Below, one piece after another: positions 1 through 12,660 of a stretch of DNA of 64,000 nt. The DNA comes from Incurvaria masculella (lineage: Eukaryota > Arthropoda > Insecta > Lepidoptera > Incurvariidae). The notes beneath the pieces are model-generated. The model had not been told where the DNA came from. It saw only the letters and a program-made list of their open reading frames with translations, and made no database searches. Made by a program: the position numbers and the translations under genes. Position 1 is the stretch's first letter, and every line of letters starts with the position of its first letter. The stretch covers positions 7,879,001-7,943,000 of the forward strand of contig OX335653.1 of the NCBI GenBank assembly GCA_946894095.1. Direction: 5' to 3'.

Positions 1-1110
1 TGATTTATTTATTATTTAGTGCATTTAATCAAGCTGAACATTCACCATTAACTTACCGGGCTACAGTGAAAACGATTTTTAATTTGTCGGAATAAAGATA
101 AAATGTAATTTAAGTTTTATTTTAAAATGGAAGCGTTCAACTAAACAAAATTAACTGAATGCAACCAAGAGTGTACGGATAGCTAAATGTTAACACGGAT
201 ATATAATTATATTGGAGGTGGCATGTTTTTCAAAGACATTTATGAATGTTGGCATCCAAACTAGATAATCTAAGGGATTGACTCTTATTTCTAAGCCATT
301 ATTACTCATACTATTTCAATTGTATCTTTGAATATTTTTTACCATGCCTAAATCAATATAGAATTATAACTTTGTTTGTTACTTTTATGTTTTAATCCTT
401 TACAAGCAATCATAGAATTAAAAATTAAAATTTTACTCGTATGTTGAAATAAAAAATAAAATATGTCCAAGTCCATGTAGTGGTTTCGTTCCATGTTCAG
501 CAACGAGTAAAAATAAAGGGTCGAGACCGGTACGGGGCGGAGTTCAAAGAAAACTTTCGCGTTTTACGAGTTGAAAACTTTAAATTGGTATTCTGTCTCG
601 GGTGCTGGCTAAAGGTGTGATTATATTCCTACGTTTGCTTATGTGGTGTTGTTTTCGTGAATAATCTGCATTTGTACAGGTTTTTCTTCTTTTGATTCTT
701 GCGAAGATTTCTTAAATGTGTATCTTTAATTGTATGTTGTAAAATACCTAAAAAATAATTACCATTATAACCTTCCATGACACTTGCATATCACACTCTT
801 GCTTATATGTTATGTACCATTTTACTATTTTTAATGGAGTAGCACCACTTTGTTTTTCATTTATCGTATTAAACCCAATTTAAATAAAATTTTACCAGTA
901 GTTCTTATAAGAAAAGCCGGCTTTAGTATAAGAATAACATTGTAATGTATTTTATTGTTAAAATTTAAAATAATAAAATGGAAGGTATTATTTCGATTTA
1001 TTGTGGCTCGTATTAATTTCTCAACAGAGCATTTAATAAAACATTCAATTCACTGTTGTATTTTTCTATTGCATTTTCCATAGGACTGTAAGTTAGTATA
1101 CATTATATGT
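1..1110. other. AT-rich non-coding DNA
   Basis: No gene, RNA or clear repeat was recognised. A short more complex stretch lies at about 480-620. Confidence 0.6.
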
Positions 1111-1119
1111 ATCTATATC

Positions 1120-1151
<32 letters not shown>

Positions 1152-1155
1152 TATG
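1111..1155. repeat. (AT)n microsatellite
   Basis: An imperfect ATCTAT lead-in is followed by an uninterrupted AT dinucleotide run. Confidence 0.95.
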
Positions 1156-1505
1156 TATCTCTGGAATTAAATAATAGAACGTTAAATTTATTAAATTAGA
1201 TATTTTATCTCAGAGGAAAAAATCCAAAGAATTAAGTATCTGAAAATCTTCATTTAAATTAACCGTTTGACTTTTTGAAGTATGCCGTAAAAATAAATCG
1301 TGGTTGTTTTGGATCCTATTTGTCTTAAATTACTAAATACCAGTAATTCAAAGTACATCTAAAAGGCATTGTTATTTTAAATAAAGATGTGCTGGCAAAA
1401 ATTTAAAAAACTTTGTGTCTCTCATCAATTGATCATCTTATCAGTCATCTTATAATTTTATCAGTCTCACTAAGATAATTCAGTTGCGGCAAACACACAC
1501 GTTAA

Positions 1506-1640
1506 TCCATGCTAATATTATAAGTGCCAAAGTACCTCTGTCTGTCTGTTGCGTATACAGATAGTCTGGATCTTGGAGAAGGACAAAGATTACCTTTAGT
1601 TTCAAAAATTAAACTTAAAGGGGGTAAAAATGTTTCACTA
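1506..1640 (+). repeat. interspersed 'ctaatattataa' repeat, copy 1
   Basis: It begins CATGCTAATATTATAAGTG and continues through a CTGTCTGTCTGTTG run and a GTCTGGATCTTGG segment. A second copy at 46823-47030 shares the same start and the later GTCTGGACCTTGG block. Sequences of this kind are widespread in lepidopteran genomes; the class (Helitron-like or LINE/SINE 3' end) cannot be settled here. Confidence 0.65.
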
Positions 1641-1926
1641 TCATTTACTTAGTTTTTTTAGGAAAAATTAAGGCACCCTATCACTTATTATATCATGTAA
1701 GTAAAATATGACGTTCTATCAAAAGGAATTTTCCAATTGTAAGTCACCTGTTGTGTTCCCATCGTTTCCATACCGCGCTAACTATTGTGACTCATGCTAA
1801 GTATTTACAACAGATATTTGTCGACCTAAGTTTCATTTCTTATAAAACAGGTCATGGATGGCTAGCATCACACGTCTTGTCATTTATAGTTCAATGCACT
1901 ATATTAGTTAATACAATAGTTGTACA

Positions 1927-2142
1927 TCTCGTGGTCTAGGGGCCTTTCACGCGAGAGGTCTGGGTTCAAATTTTCGCCCAGACATGCACCACTTTCTTTC
2001 TTTTTCTGAGTTGGATAAGTGCATTTCGTTACGAATGCGAGCTGTTCCATAGTTCGGAACCCATGTTAACTGTACGTCCCCTTAAGCCCGCCCGGATTGG
2101 TACTACCGCATTGGATGAAACTATGGTTGAAGTGGCAGAATG
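1927..2142 (+). mobile_element. tRNA-derived SINE, family S, + orientation
   Basis: A tRNA-like head (box A-like TGGTCTAGGGG, box B-like GGGTTCAAAT) leads into the family body: TTGGATAAGTGCATTTCGTT, ACGAATGCGAGCTGTTCCAT and CCCGCCCGGATTGGTACTA. The tail is cut by an opposite-facing copy at 2142. Confidence 0.75.
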
Positions 2143-2236
2143 AGAAAGAAATTGGTGCATGAACGGAGCGAGGATTCGAACCAAGACCTCTGATATGCTA
2201 GGCCAGTCCCTGCGCCACTGGGCTACAAGCAGCTCA
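2142..2236 (-). mobile_element. SINE family S, head fragment in opposite orientation
   Basis: Read on the minus strand it starts with GTAGCCCAGTGGCGCAGG (box A-like) and has GGTTCGAATCC (a box B consensus match), then TGCACCAATTTCTTTCTC. It abuts the 1927-2142 copy, giving two facing copies in 310 bp. Confidence 0.75.
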
Positions 2237-4437
2237 AAATTGTAGTATTGTAGAGTGAAATTGTTAACTTATCTTCCTACTATACTATTTTTCTCTTACT
2301 ATGTTCATATCTACGCATACAAAATACACTGGTCTTCATAATTTCTCGTTAGAAGGTCTCTACCGTCAAACTTGCAACATTACAACATTTAAAATTGCAC
2401 AAACTTACATACGATGCCCTATTCGAAAAAAATATACAGAGTAAATTTTTCAACAAAAATTGCATTACTATAGATTTTTAAGTGAATCTCGGAACTGGTA
2501 ATGAATTCATCCTTTAAAATAAGAATTATTGAATCAAAAATTAACACTTTCCTTTAGTTTTCCGCGTGACATTACTTCACAGAATGTGTTTTATCTATGG
2601 TGTTTCTTACAAGTGACGCTCTTGACTAGTGCAACAATACAGGTTGCGTTATTTATCTCAAAATCAACGAGTTCGATTCCCGGCTAGAAATAATATTAAA
2701 AAAAAATAAAAAATTATGCATTTTTTGTTTCTATCAAAATCGGCTTCACCAATTTGGTCATGAAGGCACATTTGAACAAACTCATTCTGAATCATTGGTA
2801 AACACGAAATAGTTACCACGATTTCAGCATGGCAATTATATTTAATGGTCTTATAGTTTTTTTTTTTGTGTTTCTACGCAAACCAAAGATAACATTCAGA
2901 ATCTCGGGGCGTATTTGACCGAAATGTTTACAGTATACGCACGCTCCGAGTATCCTCTAGCCATCGATAGAGCTACTCCGGACGGAATGTTTTCATTGGG
3001 CAGGTGTATTTATAGCCAATGTAATGCGCTCCTAAGAGCCCGATACTTGTATTCAATATCCCTCCGCAGATAAGCGTTATTGCTGCACAGTTTACACGGG
3101 CACGTATGCTCGCGCTGTGAACTGTGGAACGTTCAATGTTTACTTAAAAATTATAATAAAAATCTGTTATTTTAAGTTTATGTATCCGATCAGCGTTTTG
3201 CTTCTAAATATTATTTTTCCAACTATTGATTGAACTCTTTGGTGAAAAATAATGGAATATTTGAATTTTATCAAGTTTGTCATGCTATCAAACGAATTCA
3301 AATAGCAATCGAAAAAAAAATATTTAAATATTATGGTTTTACTTATTCGAATGGCACCCTTCATGATGTTATTTATTGTTACAAGTATGAATACAAAACA
3401 AGGCATAATGGAAGTGCTATTAAACCTGTTTTTTTTCCATTCGACATTTTCTTGAATATAAGATTTAATGTAACGTTTAATACTAATTTTATATTTTTTA
3501 TATCCTTATAATATTTTTGAAAATTACTTTTAAGCATTTTTAATTTTGGAATTTTACTTACTAACTATTTTAAATTGATTAGTATATTTAGCTGATGCTA
3601 GTAGGCAGAATTATACTCACAGGGCCTTATAAAATGGCTCAGTGCGTAGGCACCAGGTTCTACGAAATCGCAACAAGAAAACGCAATAACTTTGCACAAT
3701 TAACGGCATACACAAAAACACAAAGTGATACTAAGATTATCGCTGCATTTCGCAAAAATACCATTAAGGACTGGAGATTGCCCCACTCACGATAAAGTAG
3801 AAACTTTAAGCCGCGGCGACACTTCACTTTCAATTTAATCCATGAATTAACACTTTAAAAACTTTATCAAGGCCAATTAAAAGCTTACTTAATGTTTGTA
3901 GAGTCGACTGCCGCCTGAAACTCACACCGAGGCAGTGTCGAGGTGACTGCGGCCTGCGGCATGCACTGGCCTTTGTGGGTCTAATGTTAGCTATCACTCA
4001 AGAGACCGCCGATCCTTTAACAAATAATCACCTTGCATTCTTTGAATGTCAACAGAAATCAAAGGTTCGCAATCTATTGCACGCTATTATGCAATTTTGA
4101 AACGTATACCGAACATATAAGGTCGGTTATTGGTTGTACGGGGGTGGGTGCAGGCTAGAAGATTGGCGTTGTCGAGGAGAGAAAGGTGATGAATTTACTG
4201 CACCTCAAAAGGGTTTTGTAATTACGGAACGGTTTTTTATGGTTCGTGCAATTTTGTTTTCGCTCGCTTCTCACTTTGCGTATAGTTGGAACGCAGACAG
4301 AAAACAGTAGAAAGCATGTTTTATTTTATCTGTCTACTAAACTCACTTATAGATAATTGAGAATTGATTGCATATACTATATTTGTTAATACTCAAAATG
4401 TACAAAAAAGCATACTTTTCAGATTGGATGACATGAC
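2237..4437. other. non-coding, mostly AT-rich
   Basis: No gene was seen. A GTTCGATTCCCGGC sequence at about 2670 looks like a tRNA box B and may be a remnant of another SINE. Segments 2905-3140 and 3890-4030 are more complex and could be single-copy regulatory DNA, without stronger evidence. Confidence 0.5.
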
Positions 4438-4700
4438 GGCTCGTAGCTCAGAGGAGCGAGTACTTGCATTCCATACCAGAAATCATGTGTCGATTTCTGT
4501 TTTGCGTTGGATACGTGAATTTAGCTGCTCCCTGCATCGAAATATATGTAAGACTGTAAGTATCCTTACCTTATTTGGTGGCCCGCCCAGGTTGGTACGG
4601 TTTGGACGAAGCGGCAATGAAACATTGTCCGTGGTTTCCATCCAGCTCAACTCACCTCTTGGGAACAAGTTGCCAAACCAGAATCTTTCTTATTTTGCAA
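4438..4700 (+). mobile_element. SINE family S, diverged copy
   Basis: The head GGCTCGTAGCTCAGAGGAGC (box A-like) is followed by the family body: GTAAGACTGTAAGTATCCTT, GGCCCGCCCAGGTTGGTACG, GACGAAGCGGCAATGAAACA and the TCCATCCAGCTCAA tail segment. Confidence 0.75.
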
Positions 4701-6579
4701 GGCTACATTGAACTGAACAAAAAACACGGACCATTGTAATTGACGCTTCGACCATCATTTATTCAATGCTATCGTAACACCCCAGGTGGGATTATCCCTA
4801 ACATTTAGTAAGAAAGAAAGTTGAAGTACCACACAGAATAAGTAATAGTCCTTCAGCTTGACGAGGAACCCGTACTATGACCGACGAAAGCTTTAGTCGG
4901 CACTTACGAAATGCACGGGAAGAAATTCAGTGGGCCCACTTATTTTTTTTACGTGCGGAAACCCACACAAAATAAATATCTATATAATACTGTGATCGCA
5001 TCTTAAATAAATACAAGCCGAATATATAATAAATAACATTCATTTGATTGCCCGAGCGAAAAATCATTCCTACGTGAAAATTTTTAGCTGCATGATTTTT
5101 TCGCTAAAGAATCAAAACCTTTTGCGTCCATCTGACCGTGGCTAGCGGTGCGACGGACCACAATGTTGACAAGACGATCATTGTGCAACAACCCTTTTCT
5201 GTGATAATTGCATTCTTGACAAAAAACTTTGCCGTGCAATAAAAATGCAATCGCGAAGGTCATCTCGGTATGAAAGGTACTTTTCGTGGGACATCGTGTT
5301 GTTAAAAGTTTTATGGACGCAGCCGGACTCGAACGAGACATTTGTCAGTTAAAGAATATATAAAAAAATCAGTGAAAATATAAACTCTCCGACGCCAGTA
5401 AGTTGAGTGGCTGCAATACAATTTTAAGAAAAATATTTTTTATATAGTTTAATTAGCACCGCTACAAGGTTTATTTGAGAAGTCTAGTTTTCCTTATCAG
5501 ATGGTTATTTAAAAGAGTGAATTGTTTTTAAGTAACATATGTAACTAATGAATTTAATAAATTATTACAAAAAAAAAAGAAAATGATCAAACCGGTTCAC
5601 AAAAACAAAATAACACTAGGCTTGTTTTTAAGATTTCGTTACATGAAAGTTGAGGCCGTACTCAGCCGAACCTCAAGTAAGACGTTCATCGGATTCACGT
5701 CAAAAGACCGAACAGCACTACCACGCCCACTAGCCAACTAAGGGAATCATCGTTCGTGGTTCGTGTGGCTATTGGTTTGATTGGTATTTGCTATATGTTT
5801 TGAATGAAATGGTTCGAATATACTCTCGTAAACATGAACCATCTATTGGTGAGAGATTGAACTTCTTTTTTAAAAAGGAGCGCCATCTCTCAATACATCC
5901 AAAAGTAAAAGTAATCCTTTCCCACCACGAGGGTGCAACTCCCTGCCCTCGTTTCAAATTGCATCTCCCTATTCGCGAGTGGCGTGACACGGCAAAAACG
6001 CTTACGCAATAGCTTTCTTCACCCTTGTTACCACAAAACCAGATCGAAATCTCAAACTACTAAGCACACATACTTTTGGAACCATGTTCCTTTTCGCGCG
6101 TTTGACGGGTGGGGCCAAAATGTGTCCTTGACACTTTTGCTGTCAAACAGACGGTAACATTTTTACCTTGACGAAAGTACCAGGGCTACAGAAATTATTA
6201 GGAGAAGTTCAAAACATTTGTAACACTATTATCTGTTGCTGGGCCCTGGACTACGCAGCTTTTGGTTTTATTGTTTGAAGCCGCCTGAATTTCTATGGAT
6301 TTTTTATTATATAGAAATAGGACGGCAGAAAAACCAGGATGGCAGATTTTTTTTCCTGTGGCCTACGTCTTGAAATCAAAACAATTCGCCAGTTTACAGT
6401 TTCTGTTGCTCTTTTGTGGTTATTGGTTTCCAAAGAGAATCTCTCGTTGTTTGTTTCTTTTAATTTTCTTCTACTTTATATTCGTCACATTTTAACATGT
6501 AGCGTAGGAGATGTTTTAAAATTTAGTAAAACCGTGATCTGTGGCTGGGCCCTGGCTGTGCTAGTACACGATATATCGC
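4701..6579. other. non-coding; one CTCF-like motif
   Basis: No gene was recognised. The reading frames here are short and overlap in several frames without family features. A near-repeat of GCTGGGCCCTGG occurs at 6238 and 6544. The CTCF-like core is listed separately. Confidence 0.5.
5879..5888 (-). promoter_or_regulatory. CTCF-like core motif (AGATGGCGCT on minus strand)
   Basis: AGCGCCATCT on the + strand is the reverse complement of AGATGGCGCT, which fits the AGRKGGCR core of the CTCF consensus. Two more identical cores lie at 10291 and 10554. Confidence 0.3.
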
Positions 6580-6668
6580 GATAGAAAGGTCCTGGCATGG
6601 CACATAATTCCTTCGGGATTGTGGTGTATTGGGTTGATATCATAAAGGTAGTTGTGTGGTATTAGCAC
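6580..6668 (+). mobile_element. SINE family S, 3' tail fragment
   Basis: AAGGTCCTGGCATGGCAC, CCTTCGGGATTGTGGTGTAT and the GTAGTTGTGTGGTATTAGC end are the reverse complement of the tail region of the 61147-61537 copy. Confidence 0.7.
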
Positions 6669-9600
6669 TCGATGTCACATTGCATAAAAAAAAATCATTC
6701 CTACTGGGTGTCCCCACGATACCTCTCGTAATTTTTTTATGTAGTTACTTATTCGATAAGATCCCTTGTTTTGTTTTTGTAACGGGTTCAACCTATACTA
6801 GCGACCAACAGGTAGTGTAGTGAAGTAACATTTCCGTGAACACACATTTAGTTAAGAATTAAACTGAACGTGCGAGTTTATAGGTATGTATAATATGTAC
6901 AAGAGGTGCCTGGCAGGCGTACACTGCCCACTTTATGGGCAAATAAATCAGTTAACTGGCGCTTATCCGCAAGTCGACTACGAGACTCTGGCCTGACTTG
7001 CGGCAGAGAAATCGAGCCACAAACTAGGCGAAGTAACAATAATTACTTTGCCCTCTTATAACCTTGTTTTATGATATTTACATAGATATGAAACAATATA
7101 TTTTTTAAATATTTTAATCAGTTTTCTGTCACTTTAGAAAGCTTTATTCTATGTTAGTATCTTTTATAGTTTTTGTAATTATCTGTGTTTGTATAATTAA
7201 CAGTCACATATATTTGATCTATCTTAATAAATGTATAGTATAGTGGATGGTATAGATGCAGAAGTAATGTTTTTAGTTCTTTAACAATTAGCTGCATTTG
7301 ATAGGGTCAACAGCTATTTAAATAATTAAAGAAACGTTTTTTAGCTTTTATTAATTTTTTTTCGAAAATATCAGAACATTTCTTCGAAAATCTACAGAGC
7401 GAGGCTTTGGGCGTTCCTTCTCTTGAAACGAGCAAAATGTGGCAATAAGTATGTAACTGGTCCCGCAAACCGCTCAGTCGAGCCGCTTACATTGTAACTA
7501 TTGTTCGAAATATATGAGGACATTGTTTAGAAACTGTGCAACGGTTCATGTTTAACCAAAAACCAATCCATGTGAACACCTTTTATCTCACGCTAGAACT
7601 CTTTTTTGTAAACTACGGAATGCACTTTTTGAAAAAAATAAATAATGTAACACTAGTTATTTTTACAGATTTTACCAGTAAAATCGAATGGTACGGGGAT
7701 TGATTCCGGAAGGAGCTTCCCTTTCTAATCAATGTTACGTAAAATAACTATCAAGTCATCGTATTTCAGATACGCCAAGCCGCATTCCCCGCGCATTTGA
7801 AATAACTTCCAATCGTTCTGATTTAAACAAGCGCTAATACTCAGAATGAAATTCTCAGTCGAAAGCTATTCCGAGAGCGTACGCCGCTTGACATCGTCCG
7901 GAGGAAACCCGAAGCATGCGTTGCGGAATTCCGAATGAGTTTCCCTTTCGATACAATGCGTACGGACGAAAATCTCTACGTGATGCAAATGCAAGATGGA
8001 AATACGATGTCCATAAATACTCCAAAATCTGAACACATGTTGGCTTCCCCGACTGCGGTAGGTACCCCTTAAAAAATCTTATTATAGTTTCGGTATCGCC
8101 GTAAATCACATAAGCGACCTGTAAGGACGTATTAAGATATTATAAAAAAAGTTCACGTCTCTATATAAAAAGATACGTGGTCGGAATTACTTTTTAGCTC
8201 GTACGCTGCGGAGAAATGGCTTTGGGTGCAATTTTATTCAGATGAATGATATCTTAATGCGCTTTCATATAAGACATATTTTGGCCTGTCATAAAGCTGC
8301 TTTCGACGTCCTTTCCAATTTTATACTGTGTGGGTAGACAACGACATTGGATGCGTACAAAGGCAAGTCGTTTATTATGGGAGGCTATATAGAATTAATT
8401 TTTATCCGACGCGTCTAAAATAAATGTCTAATATGTAGGTATATATATGCCGCGTGATATGTAGGCAGCAAATCTACAATGCAGTGTTGTCCGAGGTAAA
8501 GATCTCATCGCATAGCAAAATGAAATTGAAAGTTGTAGCCTCAATGAGCGAGGATTCTGCTTTCTTTTGGTTTTTTTTCTATATAAAATACATACAATAG
8601 TGATTAATGTGCTTAATAAATTGTTATTTGATAAAATATTTGCTCTGTTATTACTTTTTGAATATTGTTAGAACCAGGACCAATACTAGGTTGCCTACAA
8701 TGTCGGTCCGTCCATCTGTCAGAGCCCCGTGGCTCATTTTTTTTAATAAAAATAAAACTACATGCAAAATAGTAACATTATTTCAACACATTTTTTGGCA
8801 ACGGCTATTTTTAGACCCTATGGACAATTACCATATTCAGGGCTAACTGGGGGTAATTTCAAAACAATGAATATTAAATAAATAATAATAAATATTTATA
8901 ATTAGGGATAGTCTGTAAAAAAAATTGTAGAGTAAAATACGTTCAATTTTGTCTACAAAATTACCCTTTTTGGCTCTATAATACGCAGCGTGTGCAGCAA
9001 ACTACTATTTGCTGAACACGGTGCGTATTTGGGGAAAAAAATCTATGTACTTATTTTAATAAAATAGTAGAAGTCTGAAGTAGAAGAAGGATAAAAAACC
9101 TTAATGTAAAATAATTATTTGTTTTATAAATACATTTTAATAAGATTTTTTGTGAGAGGTTTTATTTCGTAAAATGTGTACTTATGTTCACATGGACTTA
9201 TAAGTATACTGAAACTCACAAACCAAATCTATCGCCACTAAATACGAATATATCCCTATTGAACTTCTCAAACACCCAAAGGTCGGCTGAAGAAAATCTC
9301 TTCGAGGGATGAGCCCGTTTTTGCGCCCCACTTATGTTGTTATTGTGCTGTTCTGTTCTTTTAAATTGTTTTTGTGGCGTATTAAAGAATTTTCAATCAA
9401 TAAATGAAATAGGATATGTTTTGAAAACCAGTAATTATATTGATAATGCCAGTATTACCTGGCCTCTGGGTAACACGTTTGATTAATGTTACCAATTGCG
9501 AATTTATTAGTGTCATTGGCAGTATAACAAAATACGGTGTACACTACATATCATGGAACAAGTAAATTTTACTGCAACCCAGTTAACTTGCTGCTAGAAT

Positions 9601-10290
9601 GTAAATAATAAAAGCATGAATAATTTTAAGTCTGCTTCGAAGTCAGCTTTGCAATAAAGTTTCTGAAAAATTACGTGTTTAAATAACGCTTAATAATATA
9701 TTATCACACGTGTGTTTACTTGTCGATCACGTTCATGCCGACATGAGAATGAGTTGACTTAACTATCTAAAAGAATACATAATTTTAATATCGAACACAT
9801 TTCAGAAATATAATATTTGCCTATTTGTACCAGAATTACCATCAAATCCTTATTTTATTGAATACTTAAGGCATTCGGTCTGATTTAAGAGCAACTATTA
9901 GAACTTAAAACCGGCTTAATAAAATTAGAACTTAAATTGCACCAGGAAAAGTGTAGTTAGTACTATAGGAGCTGAATAAGAATTCACTCTTGCTAAATGA
10001 CCATGACTCCAGTCCGATATATTTACTAGCGCAAATAAAGTCGCATAACAGATAAATTTTTACTTTTTCCCGTACTACGTCCGTTAGAGGCTATAGTATG
10101 AATATTACAAAACATATGTAATTATTTAATAGCTTCTACAGATTACAATAACGTAAATATGATAACTTACCTTATTCCGGATAATTGGAAATTCTCTATT
10201 CAAAAGCAAAATAGTATGAACTATGTACCTAGGTAGTTTTTTTGTTCCGGGCTCGGAAACTGAATACAAAATATATTTTTTCCCGCCCAT
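6669..10290. other. non-coding upstream intergenic DNA
   Basis: It is mostly AT-rich. A more complex block at 7730-8110 contains an octamer-like ATGCAAAT (about 7984) and no repeat signature. It opens a minus-strand frame of 84 codons without recognisable features. A ctgtcag/tccgtcc fragment near 8700 may be a relic of the hairpin-ended TE family. Confidence 0.5.
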
Positions 10291-10300
10291 AGATGGCGCT
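10291..10300 (+). promoter_or_regulatory. CTCF-like core motif
   Basis: AGATGGCGCT sits in the context CCCATAGATGGCGCTACC, which matches most of the long CTCF consensus CCASYAGRKGGCRS. An identical core in the same orientation lies 263 bp downstream. Boundary function is inference. Confidence 0.35.
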
Positions 10301-10553
10301 ACCGGCCCTAACATTTTATGCCAATGCTGCCAATTTTGGAGAATGGACTTAATCAAAATGGTTTTTGCGTTGTGAAGTAATGCAAAATTGTACTATTTAT
10401 AAAATATTCACTGAATTCGCAGTATTTTTTGTGAAAAGGCCTCGAGCGAGGCGTGGTGGGCAAAAGCGCGCTGAAGCGACCTTGTAGCAACAATGTTGAA
10501 CTGTTTTTTCGCAAAACTTTCGTCCTCGCGAAAAAGTGTCCCGATGTTCGCAG

Positions 10554-10563
10554 AGATGGCGCT
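10554..10563 (+). promoter_or_regulatory. CTCF-like core motif
   Basis: AGATGGCGCT in the context GCAGAGATGGCGCTGG, in the same orientation as the site at 10291. The DNA between the two (10430-10570) is GC-richer than its flanks. Confidence 0.3.
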
Positions 10564-10743
10564 GGCTGCAAATACCCTTTGATGTTATTTTCATTTGGAC
10601 GATGGCATTTTTTTAATGGTTCCTTTGAATTACATACTTACATGAATTACATGCATGACGTGAAATTAGATAGTAAAAATATGTTTTATTATTCACAATA
10701 TTTTTTTAAAATTATATTCTTTTTAATTTAACTATTTATGCAT

Positions 10744-10870
10744 AAGTAAATAAACTTTTTCGTACTCAGTACGTCGCTTATTCCAAGAAATGTGATATGT
10801 ATGTATGTATAATCGGCCGGGAAGCAAGGATACATCAATTTACGAAAGAGCCCAGCCTTTTTCCTGGGTT
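10744..10870 (-). mobile_element. second SINE family (family L), 3' part
   Basis: On the + strand: CTTTTTCGTACTCAGTACGT, CGCTTATTCCAAGAAATGTG, then a (GTAT)n run, AATCGGCCGGGAAGCAAGGA and TACATCAATT. This is the reverse complement of the body and tail of the 12661-12873 element. The tRNA-like head is missing. Confidence 0.75.
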
Positions 10871-11090
10871 TTTTTTACCCACATCCATATCACAGTCCTA
10901 TTTATGTATATTCTAATTATTTAATTTTTAACGTGAAAATATTTCATATCTTTCTCTGAACTTCTTGAATTTCTTATTAATATATCGAACACAGAAATGT
11001 AAATCGAATATTTTTACACATTTTGCAATTTATAACATTTTTTTTACAGTATAATAATTTCAACTAAATATATGGTAAATTTAATTTGAT

Positions 11091-11165
11091 TTTTAGGGTT
11101 CCGTACCCAAAGGGTGACTACTAAGCCTCCGCTGTCCGTCCGTCCGTCCGTCCATCCGTCTTGTT
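11091..11165 (+). mobile_element. hairpin-ended TCCG family, 5' fragment
   Basis: TTTTAGGGTTCCGTACCCAA, AGGGTG and CTAAGCCTCCGCTGTCCGTC are followed by the TCCG run, then the match stops. The second half of the terminal hairpin is deleted. Confidence 0.85.
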
Positions 11166-12411
11166 GTTTTTACTTATATATTTTTTTCATGAAAAAATGT
11201 ATGTTACCTGACCTAAATCGAGGTCCCAAATGAAAAAAAAATATTTTGAGGCTGCTCTAAGCTCCAGAGACAGAAACTTTCGAACGATTCTCGTATTTCT
11301 TTTTTATCAGGAATCGGAGCCCAATATCGATGTCCAATATTTTTTAACAACGCCGTTTGTAGACATAACAATTGGAACGATGGTGGTTTTCCGCGCACGC
11401 CATACGGCGGTAACTTCGTGGGTAAGGTCTAAATATACATGAGCTTTTCATTTTTGGCCTTGTCGTGGCATTCGTCTTGTAGTATTGTTATGTCTACGAG
11501 AAAGATCTCGTTGGACTTGGGACCGACCGACACAATATTAAGTAAAATTGCTTAATTCGATCCCAGTACAACTTGGTGACATTATTTTCCAACACGTCTT
11601 CCGGTTTGTATTTATAATATATCAGTACTGAGCCGATAAGGTGTGAAGCTGGAAGAGGTAAGCTTAGAATCACACTTCACTACGTCGGTATGCCTGTAGT
11701 TTTCCGCAGCCGTCAGTAAGTATTTAGGAAGCTTTCGCACCTCGGAATTGTCCAGGTTTGTGAGGTAAACAACAAGGTAAAGAAGTGTGTTAGAATAAAA
11801 ACCTCAGCCACACAACACACTATGCCATAGGTGTTTCATACCATCACAGTACCGCCCGACCATTGGAAGCTCTGAGTTTGCGGGAAATTAAAGCTATGCT
11901 TTCATAGTGGTTTTCGCCGTGATTGGTGAAGACCTCAAAGAAATTGATGAGGACCTAGATACTTGTAGAAGTCTCCTCTGGAGAAGGCGTAAGTTGCGTG
12001 TACAACCTTAACGACAGTTTCATACAAGCTCTGATTAATATCTGTTCTAACATGAACAACATGAGTTTCAAGTCATTCATGTAAAAGAGGTGTGATTATT
12101 ATTGTCAGTCTTTCCATAGTGTATAGCTGGGTAAGGCACCCAACCTGGTTCAGCAAATAGCTCAAAGAGCTAAAGTACCTGCTAAGGATAATCAGAGGCT
12201 AAGAGTAAATCCTATTACTCCTATTAGTACGATTATGCTGAAATATTCTCAGTTTATTCTGGTTTGGGTCAGAATCATAAACTTTAGTGGAGATTACAGT
12301 TTTCTTCTTACACTGGCTGAAAAAGTTTATGTGGTATGTGATTATTATTTTGCATGAATGAGTATTCTTTGCATTGTTTATATTAATGAACGTGTTCAAC
12401 ATAAAAACATG
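11166..12411. other. non-coding; nothing recognised
   Basis: The base composition is more even than that of the AT-rich flanks, which suggests an old unrecognised repeat or single-copy sequence. No frame has protein-family features. Confidence 0.4.
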
Positions 12412-12450
12412 AGCGACGTACCTGCTTAGTACGAAAAAGTATATTTACTT
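12412..12450 (+). mobile_element. SINE family L, 3' terminus fragment
   Basis: GCGACGTACCTGCTTAGTAC followed by GAAAAAGTATATTTACTT is nearly identical to the end of the element at 12661-12873. Confidence 0.75.
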
Positions 12451-12660
12451 AAGTCAACCTAGGACTGGCTGTAGCGTCTGATGCCAAATACGATTTTGGT
12501 GATGACGGCATATGTTTGAATGTTCAATCTTTGCAGTCAATGTCCGCAACGCAGATGAAGCGTTAAATAAATGTATGTAGGTATAATCTTAAACACTGTG
12601 TTAGTAGGAGACATTCATTACGGGAGGAGGGACTGTAGGAGAATTCCAAATTATGGGTAT

